DNA from: Liquorilactobacillus cacaonum DSM 21116
GTDB lineage: Bacteria; Bacillota; Bacilli; Lactobacillales; Lactobacillaceae
Direction: 5' to 3'
DNA length: 64,000 bases
NCBI RefSeq assembly: GCF_001436735.1
Contig: NZ_AYZE01000014.1
Location: 373,409 to 437,408, forward strand
Of this stretch, positions 46,499-57,145 are shown piece after piece. Position numbers and translations under genes: made by a program. A model generated the notes under the pieces. It had not been told where the DNA came from and searched no databases. It worked only from the letters and a program-made list of their open reading frames with translations. Each line of letters begins with the position of its first letter. The first letter of the stretch is position 1.

Positions 46499-47242
46499 CT
46501 ATACACTCCTCAAAATAATATTAGACAAGTATTTTTCTTGAATTATCTCCACTGTACCTCTTTTAGTAAGTTCTAGCATAGCTAAAAAACTAGTCACAAC
46601 TTTCTCAATATGTATTTCTTCGTTTAAAAAAAGTTCATCAAACGTCAAGGAAGGCTGTTTTGATAATAAAAAAAGTATGTTTGTCATTTCATCTTCAATT
46701 GTAAAATTTTCTTTTTTTATATGGCTTTTTGTAGTAATTTTATTTTTTTTTGATACTAATAATCTAAAAAAAGCCTGCTGCAACATAGCGACAGGCTGCT
46801 GATCTTTTAATAATATTTTTCGCACACCATCAGGTTCAGGTGCCTGTTCTCTTGTATAATGTAAAGATCTTGTTGCAAACAAGCCATCTAAATTTTCAGC
46901 AGCCATCTGATAACACTGATGTTCTAATAGTTGTTGAACTAATTCCAATCTTGGATCAATAATCGTGTTATCGTCTTCTAACTCCTCATGATTGGGCAAA
47001 AGTAATTTACTTTTAATATTCAGTAAAGTCGATGCCATCACCAAATACTCTCCCGCAATATCTAATTCCAACGTTTGCATTTGATGGAGTTGCTCAATAT
47101 ATTGAGTTGTTATTTCAGCCATTGGAATATCATATATATCCATCCGATTTTGCTTGATTAGCTGCAACAATAAATCCAAAGGACCTTCAAAAATTTCTAA
47201 TTTAAACATCGGTTTCTGATTTTCAGAATTAGTTGTCATCAT
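46499..47242 (-). CDS. scpA: Segregation and condensation protein A (kleisin)
   Basis: Kleisin that bridges the SMC heads. The 247-residue protein has the conserved N-terminal FEGPLDLLLQLIKQNRMDIYDIPMAEITTQYIEQL block and the C-terminal winged-helix region FDELFLNEEIHIEKVVTSFLAMLELTKRGTVEI. It overlaps the ribT-type gene upstream by 14 bases and leads directly into scpB. Confidence 0.95.
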   Translation of the reverse strand: MMTTNSENQKPMFKLEIFEGPLDLLLQLIKQNRMDIYDIPMAEITTQYIEQLHQMQTLELDIAGEYLVMASTLLNIKSKLLLPNHEELEDDNTIIDPRLELVQQLLEHQCYQMAAENLDGLFATRSLHYTREQAPEPDGVRKILLKDQQPVAMLQQAFFRLLVSKKNKITTKSHIKKENFTIEDEMTNILFLLSKQPSLTFDELFLNEEIHIEKVVTSFLAMLELTKRGTVEIIQEKYLSNIILRSV

Positions 47243-47591
47243 TTCGATGCTCCCATTTAGCGATTAGCCGAGCTGTTTCAATGCTTCCCATCATTTTTCT
47301 ACCTGGATACAATTCGCACAATCCATTAAGCATTGCAAAACTAACACCTTCATTTCTCTCAGTTGGGGTTATTGCAATATGCCGGACCATCAAAATATCA
47401 TCAGAGATTTCAACACCAACAACTCCAATAAAATCGCCATTTTCATTCTTCCAAAGATAGAGGCACCGTTCTTTTGTACTATTGTACCAGTTCAGTTCCG
47501 TTTTTAAATGTGAGAACTCTTTCAAATCAGGAATAAATGAAAGTAGTCCCATTGTAATTTTTTCGTAATCGTTTTTATACTTATAAAGCAT
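47229..47591 (-). CDS. ribT: RibT-like GNAT acetyltransferase
   Basis: A 120-residue N-acetyltransferase-fold protein. MLYKYKNDYEKITMGLLSF at the start and LMVRHIAITPTERNEGVSFAMLNGL (the acetyl-CoA binding motif region) fit the B. subtilis RibT family, whose gene there ends the riboflavin operon and lies near scpA. Substrate unknown. The ATG at 47591 follows GGGAGG by five bases. No ribDEAH is in the window; this gene stands alone ahead of scpA, as a relic of the ancestral order. Confidence 0.8.
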   Translation of the reverse strand: MLYKYKNDYEKITMGLLSFIPDLKEFSHLKTELNWYNSTKERCLYLWKNENGDFIGVVGVEISDDILMVRHIAITPTERNEGVSFAMLNGLCELYPGRKMMGSIETARLIAKWEHRNDDN

Positions 47592-47673
47592 GATGACCTC
47601 CCATGGTCGAAAAAACATTATCAAATATAGTTGAACTAACTCTATCATAATTTAATTCTATAAACAATTTATT

Positions 47674-48561
47674 CTAAGCACGTGGATGATATTTTCCATA
47701 GATTTCTGCTAATCTTCGCTTTGACAGATGAGTATAAATTTGTGTGGTTGAAATATCTGCATGTCCTAAAAGTTCTTGTACTATTCTTAAATCAGCACCA
47801 TTTTCCAATATGTGTGTTGCAAATGAATGTCTTAAAGTATGTGGTGTAACATTTTTTTCAATACCAGCAGTTAAGACATCTGCCTTTAAATTTTTCCAGA
47901 TACCTTGTCTTGTCAGTTTTTTTCCATGATGATTCAAAAATAAAAAGTTACTTGATTGTTTTTTTAATAATTTAGGTCGAACTTCACTTAAATATCTTTC
48001 AATCCATAAAATTGCTTTATCACCAACAGGTACTATTCTTTCTTTTTGCCCTTTTCCAATTGTTTGAATTAGACCTAAACTCAGATGAAGATCTGCAAGT
48101 TGCACATTTATTACTTCACTAACGCGCAAACCAGTAGCATACATTAATTCAAGGATAGCTCTATTTCTAAGCCCTAAAGGTTTAGAAACATCCGGTGTAG
48201 CTAATAACCTTTCCACCTCAGATGTTGACAGCACTTCTGGCAAATGTTCATTTTTCTTTGGTGCATCAATCAACTCCATTGGATCATTTTGAATAATACC
48301 TTCTTCAATCATATATTGGAAAAATTTGCGTAAACTAGTAACTGACCGTACAATCGAGCTTGTCGCTTTTTGTTGATTAGCTTCTAATTCAAGAAAATCT
48401 ACAATTATCTGTCTAGTAATCGCAGAAAAATCAGTGATTTCTTTTTGCTCAAGGAAAAAAACAAATTGAACTAAATCATTTTTGTAACTACTTACAGTGT
48501 TTTCTGAAAGACCACGTTCAACTTTTAAATAATGTATATAATCCAAAATAATATTTTTGAT
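47674..48561 (-). CDS. xerD: Tyrosine recombinase XerD, probable ATC start
   Basis: Partner of XerC in dif recombination, 295 residues from the proposed start. Catalytic residues are in YATGLRVSE, HTLRHSFATHILENGADLR and LLGHADISTTQIYTHL. The only NTG start in the frame, TTG at 48544-48546, has no ribosome binding site near it and would remove five family residues. GAGGG sits seven bases before an ATC at 48559-48561, which gives IKNIILDYIHYLKVERGLSENT, matching the length and N-terminal pattern of XerD proteins (MxxxIxxYLxxxxxExGL). I infer a rare ATC start. Follows fur by about 26 bases. Confidence 0.93.
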   Translation of the reverse strand: MKNIILDYIHYLKVERGLSENTVSSYKNDLVQFVFFLEQKEITDFSAITRQIIVDFLELEANQQKATSSIVRSVTSLRKFFQYMIEEGIIQNDPMELIDAPKKNEHLPEVLSTSEVERLLATPDVSKPLGLRNRAILELMYATGLRVSEVINVQLADLHLSLGLIQTIGKGQKERIVPVGDKAILWIERYLSEVRPKLLKKQSSNFLFLNHHGKKLTRQGIWKNLKADVLTAGIEKNVTPHTLRHSFATHILENGADLRIVQELLGHADISTTQIYTHLSKRRLAEIYGKYHPRA

Positions 48562-48587
48562 AAAATCACCCTCAGAAATGCAGAAAA

Positions 48588-49046
48588 TTATCTAATTCTT
48601 TTATTAAGACAGTTAGAACAAATACCGCGGAAAATTAATCGATGCTCTGTTACTTTGAATCCAAATTTGTTCATAACCTCTTCTTCTACATCGGTCATTA
48701 AATCTTCATGTATCTCCTGAATCTTCCCACATACCTTACATAATAAATGATGGTGAAAATAATCTTGGTCAGATAATCTTAAGTCATACCGAGTCATACC
48801 ATCTTCAAAATTAATTTTGTTTACTATCCCTAACTCTGATAAAATTTCCAAAGTTCGATAAACTGTCGCTAACCCAATGTCTGATTCTTTTTCTCTAACC
48901 AGAGTAAACAATTCCTCTGCCGAAAGATGCTTTTCATAATTATGTAAAAGAGTGCCAACAGTTGCACGTCTTTGTGGAGTTAATTTTAATCCTGCCTGAT
49001 GAAGTTTGGACTCAATGTCAGTTATTTGTGTCTCCAAAATTTCCAT
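48588..49046 (-). CDS. fur: Fur family transcriptional regulator
   Basis: Metal-responsive repressor of 152 residues. Winged-helix N-terminal domain (GLKLTPQRRATVGTLL, LATVYRTLEILSELGIVNKI) and C-terminal dimerisation domain with HHHLLCKVCGKIQEIHEDL and two CxxC zinc pairs (CKVC, CSNC). The HHHL..CG.I.EI pattern and the HRLIFRGIC ending resemble Fur more than PerR or Zur. The ATG at 49046 follows AAGGGG by about nine bases. fur next to xerD is also the B. subtilis order. Confidence 0.87.
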   Translation of the reverse strand: MEILETQITDIESKLHQAGLKLTPQRRATVGTLLHNYEKHLSAEELFTLVREKESDIGLATVYRTLEILSELGIVNKINFEDGMTRYDLRLSDQDYFHHHLLCKVCGKIQEIHEDLMTDVEEEVMNKFGFKVTEHRLIFRGICSNCLNKRIR

Positions 49047-49070
49047 TACATCAATCCCCTTTTTCATCAA

Positions 49071-49940
49071 TTACTTAGTATCATTTATATACATTTTACC
49101 ATCAACTTGGCGAACAAGTCCTGCTTTCATTAAATGTCCTACTGCACGCTTGAATTGACCTTTACTAATACCAAAATATTTTTTTATATCTTCTGGAGTT
49201 GATTTATCTGTATAATTTAAAATCCCGTCCGAATGTTGTAATGCGGCTAAAATCATTTGGGCATCATCACTAATTGCCTCATATGCCCTTCTACGTAAAG
49301 AAAGGTTTAGGGTTCCATCTGGCCTAATTCCAATCACACGAGCCTTTAGATGTTCACCCAAACGTGGTTCACGATCTCTTTCACTTGGATGAATAAAACC
49401 TAGCTCAAAATCTGATGTAATTACATGTGTCCCAGCCATTTTCAACCGATATGCAATTGCTTCGACATCCTTATTTTTCATGCTTTCATTCGCTTTAACA
49501 GATATTCCCTTAAAAATTTCCTCAGTTGCAATCGTACCCCAAAGTCTTCCTTTTCCATCAACCTTTAAAGCAATCATTAAACTATCACCATTTTTGGGCC
49601 ATAAATCTGTCAGTTCAGGAAGTTCATCAAGTGAAACAACAACATCTTTGTTTGGTAATCCGATGTCTACAAAAACACCTAAATCTCTTCGACTTGCAAC
49701 GACTTTTCCAAAAGCATACCGATTAAATTGACTTTTTGGTAGATTTGTTGTTATTTGTAACTCATGATTTTCATTTTCATAAGCAAAACCAGAAATAACA
49801 TTTTCCTTATCTAATTGAGTTGTTATTTCCTCCTTTGCTAATCTATAAGTTGTTCCTTCATTTTGTAAAAAATAAAATTCATCATTAGCATCAGTCACAC
49901 GGACTTCAATAATTTGGCCTATCATTTCATTTTTATTCAT
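49071..49940 (-). CDS. cvfB: S1 domain RNA-binding protein CvfB (YitL)
   Basis: RNA-binding regulator family of 289 residues with tandem S1-like folds (beginning GQIIEVRVTDANDEFYFLQ, then AFGKVVASRRDLGVFVDIGL and LKARVIGIRPDGTLNLSLRR) and a C-terminal winged helix (STPEDIKKYFGISKGQFKRAVGHLMKAGLV). In staphylococci CvfB influences virulence gene expression; the role in lactobacilli is unknown. GGAGG lies five bases before the ATG at 49940, which therefore is preferred to the ATG 12 bases upstream. 24 bases precede fur. Confidence 0.88.
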   Translation of the reverse strand: MNKNEMIGQIIEVRVTDANDEFYFLQNEGTTYRLAKEEITTQLDKENVISGFAYENENHELQITTNLPKSQFNRYAFGKVVASRRDLGVFVDIGLPNKDVVVSLDELPELTDLWPKNGDSLMIALKVDGKGRLWGTIATEEIFKGISVKANESMKNKDVEAIAYRLKMAGTHVITSDFELGFIHPSERDREPRLGEHLKARVIGIRPDGTLNLSLRRRAYEAISDDAQMILAALQHSDGILNYTDKSTPEDIKKYFGISKGQFKRAVGHLMKAGLVRQVDGKMYINDTK

Positions 49941-49954
49941 TATTTCCTCCATTA

Positions 49955-50413
49955 TTAATTAAGACTCACATGTAGTAAGCTCATTATACAGTATGCAATT
50001 CCAGAAGCAATTACCGGTCCTGCAGCAACTCCACGCAAGAAAACAACCCCAATAATTGTACCAATCACTAATGCTACAGTAACTTGTGGGGAATTTGCTA
50101 GTAACGAAACACCCTGTCGTGATAAGACTGCCACTAAAATCCCACAAGCAACCGAAATAATTCCAACAGGTGTTCTAAAAATTTGAAGTAAATCACTAAC
50201 AGTTATTTGACCAGTAGCAATTGGGATTAGAATTGCCACTGAAATAACTGTAACCCCCCAGTTGATACCTTTTGTCTGTATCACTGTCATCCAATGGTTT
50301 GCAAAAGGGATAGCTTTAAGTAGCAATACAACAACGGCAGCAATAGTAAGCGAGGTATTTTTAGCAAAAAAAGCAACTAAAAAAATAACTCCCAGAAAAA
50401 TCCAACTTTCCAT
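49955..50413 (-). CDS. UPF0756 (DUF441) membrane protein
   Basis: A 152-residue protein with four or more membrane segments and the family opening [22 protein letters not shown]441 members are small integral membrane proteins of unknown function, common in Firmicutes and Proteobacteria. Start ATG with a GAGGTGG site upstream, and it precedes cvfB by 14 bases, so the two may be co-transcribed. Confidence 0.82.
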   Translation of the reverse strand: MESWIFLGVIFLVAFFAKNTSLTIAAVVVLLLKAIPFANHWMTVIQTKGINWGVTVISVAILIPIATGQITVSDLLQIFRTPVGIISVACGILVAVLSRQGVSLLANSPQVTVALVIGTIIGVVFLRGVAAGPVIASGIAYCIMSLLHVSLN

Positions 50414-50500
50414 TTATCCACCTCAACGTTTATATTCCTTATCTATTTTAACCGAAAATAGCATAAATTGCGAATTAATATCTGTCCTAAATTACGTTAT

Positions 50501-50541
50501 AAAAAAGAGCTAAGTCAAGACATAACTTTTGACCTAGCTCT
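50501..50541. terminator. Terminator of the pfkA-pyk transcript
   Basis: GAGCTAGGTCAA pairs with TTGACTTAGCTC on the minus strand, followed by six T. Member of the CTAGGTCA stem family. Confidence 0.87.
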
Positions 50542-50571
50542 CATATCATTTAATACAATTATAACTAAATT

Positions 50572-52332
50572 TTAAAGTGCACTTGAAGCTCCACGGTAAA
50601 CAATTCCACGACGTGAATCAACAGTTACAACTTCACCACTTGTAATCAAAGAAGTAGCACCTTCAGCACCAACAACTACAGGAATACCCATAGAGATCCC
50701 GACTACAGCAGCATGTGATGTTAATCCACCATTTTCAACAATCAAAGCACTTGATTTTTCAATAGCTGGAAGATAATCTTTATCAGTCGTCTTTGTAACT
50801 AAAATTCCACCTTCAACAGCATTTGCATTAGCTTCTTCAGCAGAACCAGCTACAACTGCTTTACCAATTACAGTTTCATCACCAACTCCTTGGCCTGAAA
50901 CAAGTTTTGAACCAATTAATTGAATCTTCATAACGTTAGTTGTACCTTTTTCACCAACCGGCACACCAGCAGTAATCAAAATTAAATCGCCTTCCTTGGC
51001 AAAACCAGCCTCTTTAGCCTTTTCAGTTGCTAAAGCGAACATATCATCAGTTGATGCAGGTGTTTCAGCAAGAACAGGATGAACACCCCAGTTAATTGAT
51101 AAACCACGGCGAGTACGATCATCAAATGTTACAGCTAAAATATCAGCATCTGGACGATACTTCGAAATCATACGTGCTGTATGACCTGACTTTGTAGCAG
51201 CAACGATTGTCTTTATTCCAAGATTGTCAGCAGCTTCAGCCACTGCTCGACCAACAGCTTCTGTTACATCTGTCTTGTCAAAGTCATTAATTGAAAATGT
51301 GTGATGTTCACGTAAAACATTTTCAGCCTTAACATCAATACGTGCCATTGTCGAAACAGATTCAACAGGGTAATCACCGTTTGCACTTTCCCCAGAAAGC
51401 ATTGTTGCATCTGTACCATCAAACACAGCATTAGCAACATCAGAAGCTTCAGCACGTGTAGGACGTGGGTTTTCTTGCATTGAATCGAGCATTTGTGTGG
51501 CAGTAATAACAGGTTTGCCAAGAGCGTTACATTTTTTAATTAAAACTTTTTGAACTAAAGGAACATTTTCTACAGGAATCTCAACACCCATATCACCACG
51601 AGCAATCATCAAACCATCGGAAACTTTAATGATTTCGTCAAAGTTATCAATACCTTCTTGAGATTCAATCTTAGGGAAGATTTGAACATGTTCCATATGT
51701 TTTTCTTCTAATAATTCACGAATATCTAAAACATCTGATGGTTTACGAACAAAACTAGCAGCAATAAAATTAATCTCGTTGTCTAAACCAAAACGAATAT
51801 CGTCAGAATCTTTTTCAGTAATACCAGGTAAGTTAATTGAAACGCCAGGAGCATTAACACCTTTACGTGAGCCCAAAAGACCAGCATTTAAAACTTTACA
51901 TACTAATTCTTTGTTTTCTTGATCGATTTCTTCGATTTGCATATCAATTAGGCCATCATCAAACAATACATGACCGCCTACATGAACATCATCAATCAAG
52001 CCAGGATAAGTAACTGCGATCTTCTCACGAGTTCCTTCGATAGAGCTATCCATTGAAATACGAACTACATCGCCAATTTCATAATGAATTTTGCCTTCTT
52101 TTTGAACTGTTGTCCGAATCTCTGCACCCTTGGTATCAAGCATGATACCAACCATTTTTCCTGTAATCTTTTCTGCTTCATGTACGAGTTGCATACGTCC
52201 TAAATGCTCTTCATGATCACCGTGAGAAAAGTTAAAGCGGAATACGTTGGCACCTGCTTCGATTAACTTAACAATTGTTTCTAAGCTATTGCTAGCTGGA
52301 CCAAGTGTACTTACGATCTTGGTTTTCTTCAT
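50572..52332 (-). CDS. pyk: Pyruvate kinase with C-terminal PEP-utilising domain
   Basis: Last step of glycolysis, PEP plus ADP to pyruvate and ATP. The 586 residues include the A, B and C domains of the classical enzyme (KIVSTLGPASNS; the catalytic-Lys motif IFPKIESQEGI; ATQMLDSM) plus an extra C-terminal domain (about 475-586) with ENGGLTSHAAVVGISMGIPVVV, the PEP-utilising phosphohistidine fold. This extra domain is usual in bacilli and lactobacilli. The ATG at 52332 has AAGGGGAG upstream. Forms pfkA-pyk with the preceding gene. Confidence 0.97.
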   Translation of the reverse strand: MKKTKIVSTLGPASNSLETIVKLIEAGANVFRFNFSHGDHEEHLGRMQLVHEAEKITGKMVGIMLDTKGAEIRTTVQKEGKIHYEIGDVVRISMDSSIEGTREKIAVTYPGLIDDVHVGGHVLFDDGLIDMQIEEIDQENKELVCKVLNAGLLGSRKGVNAPGVSINLPGITEKDSDDIRFGLDNEINFIAASFVRKPSDVLDIRELLEEKHMEHVQIFPKIESQEGIDNFDEIIKVSDGLMIARGDMGVEIPVENVPLVQKVLIKKCNALGKPVITATQMLDSMQENPRPTRAEASDVANAVFDGTDATMLSGESANGDYPVESVSTMARIDVKAENVLREHHTFSINDFDKTDVTEAVGRAVAEAADNLGIKTIVAATKSGHTARMISKYRPDADILAVTFDDRTRRGLSINWGVHPVLAETPASTDDMFALATEKAKEAGFAKEGDLILITAGVPVGEKGTTNVMKIQLIGSKLVSGQGVGDETVIGKAVVAGSAEEANANAVEGGILVTKTTDKDYLPAIEKSSALIVENGGLTSHAAVVGISMGIPVVVGAEGATSLITSGEVVTVDSRRGIVYRGASSAL

Positions 52333-52404
52333 GAGTAAAATCTCCCCTTTGAATAATTTTAAAGATGACTTTAATGTCAATTCTTTACAAAGTTAATTGT
52401 TGTT

Positions 52405-53451
<1,047 letters not shown>

Positions 53452-53485
53452 TTATAAATTAAATTCAAATTATCACATGATATTT

Positions 53486-56400
53486 TCATTTGCTTTCATT
53501 TCTAAAGACAACATTATTTTTGCCAATCAAGTTATCAAGTTGTTTTTTTACTTCCGATGATTTGTTTACCCAATATTTTTTATCTAAGACCCATTTTATC
53601 GCAGTTTTTTCTTCATATAAAACGACCGGAATGTTTCCTGCATTGCTTTGTAATATATTTAGTAAATTTTCTTTTTCCGAACTTGAACTTTCACTAGGAA
53701 GCCGCAAAAAAAGTTTTTCTTTCATTTCTATTTTCAATTTTTCTGCCAAATTCATTCTTGAAACAATTAATTGCATTTTCTGATGTCGAATTTCACTCTT
53801 TCCATCTACCAAGTAAACTTTATTTAATTCTAAATCTTCTGTTACTCTATCAAATACCCTTGGGAAAAGAGTTAAGTCAATTTCTCCAGATTGATCTTCC
53901 ACTGTTATAAAAGCCATTTGCTCACCAGTTTTTGTACGAATAACTTTTATTTCCTTAATTAAACACAAAATTCGAGGATTGGTATTTGCCCGGGTTTTCG
54001 CTATTAAATTAGTATTATAAAATTTGGCAACTTTATCAAATTTTTCAACTGGATGTGCAGAAAGAAAAAGGCCCAAATATTTTTTCTCACCTGCTAATAA
54101 TTCATCGAGTGAAAGTTCATCAAATTTTTTTGATTTAGGCGCCAACAAGGATAATAGCTCACTATTTTCACCACTAAGTTCAACATTACTTATATTTTTT
54201 TCTAAATTACCCAACAATGTTGCACGATTTTCTGAAAATGAATCAAAAGCTCCGGAATAAATAAGTGCTTTAATGGGGTCCACTTTTAAATATTTGTGGT
54301 CAATTCGACTTAAGAAATCATTGAAAGATTTATACCATCCTCCAATTTTACGTTCAGTGATAATCGATTTAATGAAATCTCTACGCAATGTTTTAATGTT
54401 CCCTAGTCCAATAAGAAGTTCATTTTTTCCTGATATGGTATAGTAATTGCTTTTATTTATGCTAGGTGATTTTAGAAGCAATCCATATTGCTTTGCTTCT
54501 AATAAAAATTCTCTTGTTTTTTTAATATCACCCATAACAGCATTTAGAAGTGCTCCAAAAAAGGAAGCAGGATAATGAACTTTCAAAAAAGCAAGTTGAA
54601 ATGCCATTTTTGAATACGCAACTGCATGAGATCGATTAAATCCATAGTTGGCAAATTGAGCAATATAATCATATACTTTTTTGGCAGTTTCATTCGAATA
54701 TCCAAGTGCTAATGCGCCCTTTACAAACTTAGACTTCAAATCTTTAATCACAGCAGCATTTTTCTTACTCATAGCTCTGCGCAACATATCAGCTTGCCCC
54801 AAAGAAAAGCCACCCATGACAGAAGCAACTTGCATAACTTGCTCTTGATAAACTAGAATACCATAGGTATTTTTCAGAATTGGAATTAATGAATCATTGG
54901 GATAAGTAATCTTTTCTCGTCCATGTTTACGAGCAATAAAGCTGTCAATATTTTCCATTGGGCCTGGGCGAAACAATGCGTTGACTGCTGCGATATCTTC
55001 AAAGGAAGTAGGATGAAGTTTGCGTAATACATTTCTAATACCTCCAGACTCGAATTGAAAAACTCCACTTGTCTCTGCTTGTTGAAATAAGTTCAAAGTT
55101 TTTCTATCATCTAGTGGAATTTGATTAATATCAACAGACTTATTAAAATTTCTTTTTATAGATAGTAGTGTATTATTTAAAATTGTAAGGTTTCGCAAAC
55201 CTAAAAAATCAATTTTAAGTAATCCTACTCGCTCCACATCATTCTTAGTATATTGTGTTAATAAAATATTTTCATTTCCCATTTGTAGTGGAACTACTTG
55301 CTTTAAGTCAGTATCACTTAAAACTATACCAGCTGCATGTACAGAATAATGTCTAGGTAATCCTTCTAAAAGCATCGCTGTTCTAAAAAGAAGTTGATTT
55401 TGTTCATTTTTATTGATATGAGTTTGGAGTTTTGCTGAACTTTGCTGTGCTTTCCTCAAATTAATTCCTGGTCCACTTGGAATTAAGCGACTCCAGTTGT
55501 CACTTTCCACTTGAGAAATACCCATTACACGAGCAACATCACGCAATGCTTGTTTAGCGCCAAAAGTACCGAATGTAATAATCTGAGCCATGTGTCCCTC
55601 TGTATACCTACGATTAACATATTCAATAATTTCTTGTCGTCGATTATCTGGAATGTCAAGATCAATATCAGGCATTTGCGCTCTTTTCTCATTAAGAAAA
55701 CGTTCAAAAAACAAATTATATTTAAGCGGATCAACCTCAGTTATCCCCAATAAATAGGAAATTAATGATCCTGCAGCCGAACCACGTCCAGGACCAACTA
55801 AAATCTGATTTTCACGTGCATAGTTAGTAACATCCCACACGATTAAAAAGTAATCTGCAAATCTCATTTTTTCAATGGTCAGTAGTTCCTTGTTCATTCT
55901 ATCTAAATAATTAGCTTTATCATTTTCAGATTGTTTGGAAAACTTTTTCTGTAGCCCTTCATCACATAATTTTTTTAGATAAGTGTTTGCATCATAGCCA
56001 TTAGGAGTTTTGTATTTTGGTAAAGTTATTCTTTTAGATTCTAATTTAAAATCGAATTGTTCTATTAGGCTCAACATATTCTGAAATGCTTTAGCGCGGT
56101 TTACTTCAACGTAGCTTGCTTCAAGTGAGCTTACAGGTTTAAGCCAATTTATTCCTTTAGATTTATTTGCATACTGCAATTTTTTATAATCAAGCGTTTC
56201 TCCTCTTTTTATTGCCTCTAAAACTTCACAAATAAACTTACCGTTTTTTTCTAAATATTTTATTGTGTCAAAAGCAATTGTTTCCACCCCTACAAAGTTT
56301 GCGTATTGCAAAATTGTCTCATAGAAAGTTTCGTCTAATGTTGTATTAACTCCAACATATAAATCTTCACCTATTATATTATATAAAAAACTTAGGTATT

Positions 56401-56833
56401 TTTTTGCGATATCAACTTTTCCATCCAAAATTTTGTTGGCAAAAAAACTGTTATTTGGTGGAATTATTATAATTAAATCTTCAAATAAATTAATATTTTC
56501 TTCTATACTGAAGTCTAAAATATTCTTAGCAAGGAGAAGTTGTTTTTTAGTCGAAATTTGCATCAAATTTCTGTAGCCAACTTCATTTTTAGCAATTACA
56601 ACAAGCGTCTCTTTGTTCTGCGTAGAAGTCTCTAAAGTCATACCGATAAGAGGTTTAATACCGTTAGCCATACAGGCATCATAAAATGAAAGTGCGCCAT
56701 ACAGTACATTGATATCCGCTAAAGCTAGTGCAGTATAGCCTCTTTGTTTTGCATTCAGAACAACTTCTTCTATTCGTATTGAGCTTTGTAGCAAACTGTA
56801 GCTACTGATAACTTGTAACGCTGCACCACCCAT
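53486..56833 (-). CDS. dnaE: DNA polymerase III subunit alpha DnaE
   Basis: C-family replicative polymerase; in Firmicutes it acts with PolC, extending primers. The 1115 residues run from a PHP-type domain (about 1-200), through palm and fingers with the catalytic acids in PDIDLDIPDNRR and the PGRGSAAGSLISYLLGIT block, to an HhH and an OB-fold (about 985-1060, AFITVEDQSGEIDLTLFPRVFD). The PHP domain lacks the metal-binding histidines at its start (ISSYSLLQSS where HVHSEYS is common), so it is probably non-catalytic, as in other Firmicute DnaE. ATG at 56833 follows AAAGGGGTG. Confidence 0.97.
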   Translation of the reverse strand: MGGAALQVISSYSLLQSSIRIEEVVLNAKQRGYTALALADINVLYGALSFYDACMANGIKPLIGMTLETSTQNKETLVVIAKNEVGYRNLMQISTKKQLLLAKNILDFSIEENINLFEDLIIIIPPNNSFFANKILDGKVDIAKKYLSFLYNIIGEDLYVGVNTTLDETFYETILQYANFVGVETIAFDTIKYLEKNGKFICEVLEAIKRGETLDYKKLQYANKSKGINWLKPVSSLEASYVEVNRAKAFQNMLSLIEQFDFKLESKRITLPKYKTPNGYDANTYLKKLCDEGLQKKFSKQSENDKANYLDRMNKELLTIEKMRFADYFLIVWDVTNYARENQILVGPGRGSAAGSLISYLLGITEVDPLKYNLFFERFLNEKRAQMPDIDLDIPDNRRQEIIEYVNRRYTEGHMAQIITFGTFGAKQALRDVARVMGISQVESDNWSRLIPSGPGINLRKAQQSSAKLQTHINKNEQNQLLFRTAMLLEGLPRHYSVHAAGIVLSDTDLKQVVPLQMGNENILLTQYTKNDVERVGLLKIDFLGLRNLTILNNTLLSIKRNFNKSVDINQIPLDDRKTLNLFQQAETSGVFQFESGGIRNVLRKLHPTSFEDIAAVNALFRPGPMENIDSFIARKHGREKITYPNDSLIPILKNTYGILVYQEQVMQVASVMGGFSLGQADMLRRAMSKKNAAVIKDLKSKFVKGALALGYSNETAKKVYDYIAQFANYGFNRSHAVAYSKMAFQLAFLKVHYPASFFGALLNAVMGDIKKTREFLLEAKQYGLLLKSPSINKSNYYTISGKNELLIGLGNIKTLRRDFIKSIITERKIGGWYKSFNDFLSRIDHKYLKVDPIKALIYSGAFDSFSENRATLLGNLEKNISNVELSGENSELLSLLAPKSKKFDELSLDELLAGEKKYLGLFLSAHPVEKFDKVAKFYNTNLIAKTRANTNPRILCLIKEIKVIRTKTGEQMAFITVEDQSGEIDLTLFPRVFDRVTEDLELNKVYLVDGKSEIRHQKMQLIVSRMNLAEKLKIEMKEKLFLRLPSESSSSEKENLLNILQSNAGNIPVVLYEEKTAIKWVLDKKYWVNKSSEVKKQLDNLIGKNNVVFRNESK

Positions 56834-56860
56834 TTTTTCACCCCTTTATATCTTATATTC

Positions 56861-56869
56861 ATTATAGCA
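56861..56869 (-). promoter_or_regulatory. Extended -10 promoter of dnaE
   Basis: On the minus strand TGCTATAAT is an extended -10 element with a perfect TATAAT; the -35 side (TGTTTT) is weak. It lies about 28 bases upstream of the dnaE ATG. Confidence 0.5.
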
Positions 56870-56962
56870 ACACTCTCTTTAAAAAAACATCTTAGACTTT
56901 TTAGTAGTGTAAAATAAAGTAAAATGTGCTAAACTACATTTGTATTGAGAGGTGTTGATCAT

Positions 56963-57142
56963 ATGGCTAAACAGTTAACAATTTTATTTTGGGGCTTCAT
57001 CTATGGTGAAGTCATTGGTTATATTAGTTCTGCTCTTTCCGGTGGTACATTTTCACCATTGTTCAGTGGGCTTTTTGCAATGATAATTGGCATAGTTTTT
57101 ATAAATGCACTAGATTATTTTGTAAAACCTGCATCTAAATAA
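56963..57142 (+). CDS. DUF2929 family small membrane protein, 59 aa
   Basis: A 59-residue protein with two membrane segments (about residues 4-24 and 28-50) and the family pattern ILFWGFIYGEVIGYISSAL followed by SPLFSGLFAMIIGIVF. DUF2929 members are found beside dnaE in lactobacilli; function unknown. The ATG at 56963 is chosen because GAGAGGTG lies eight bases upstream. It is on the + strand, divergent from dnaE, and ends at a bidirectional terminator shared with clpB. Confidence 0.78.
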   Translation: MAKQLTILFWGFIYGEVIGYISSALSGGTFSPLFSGLFAMIIGIVFINALDYFVKPASK

Positions 57143-57145
57143 ATA

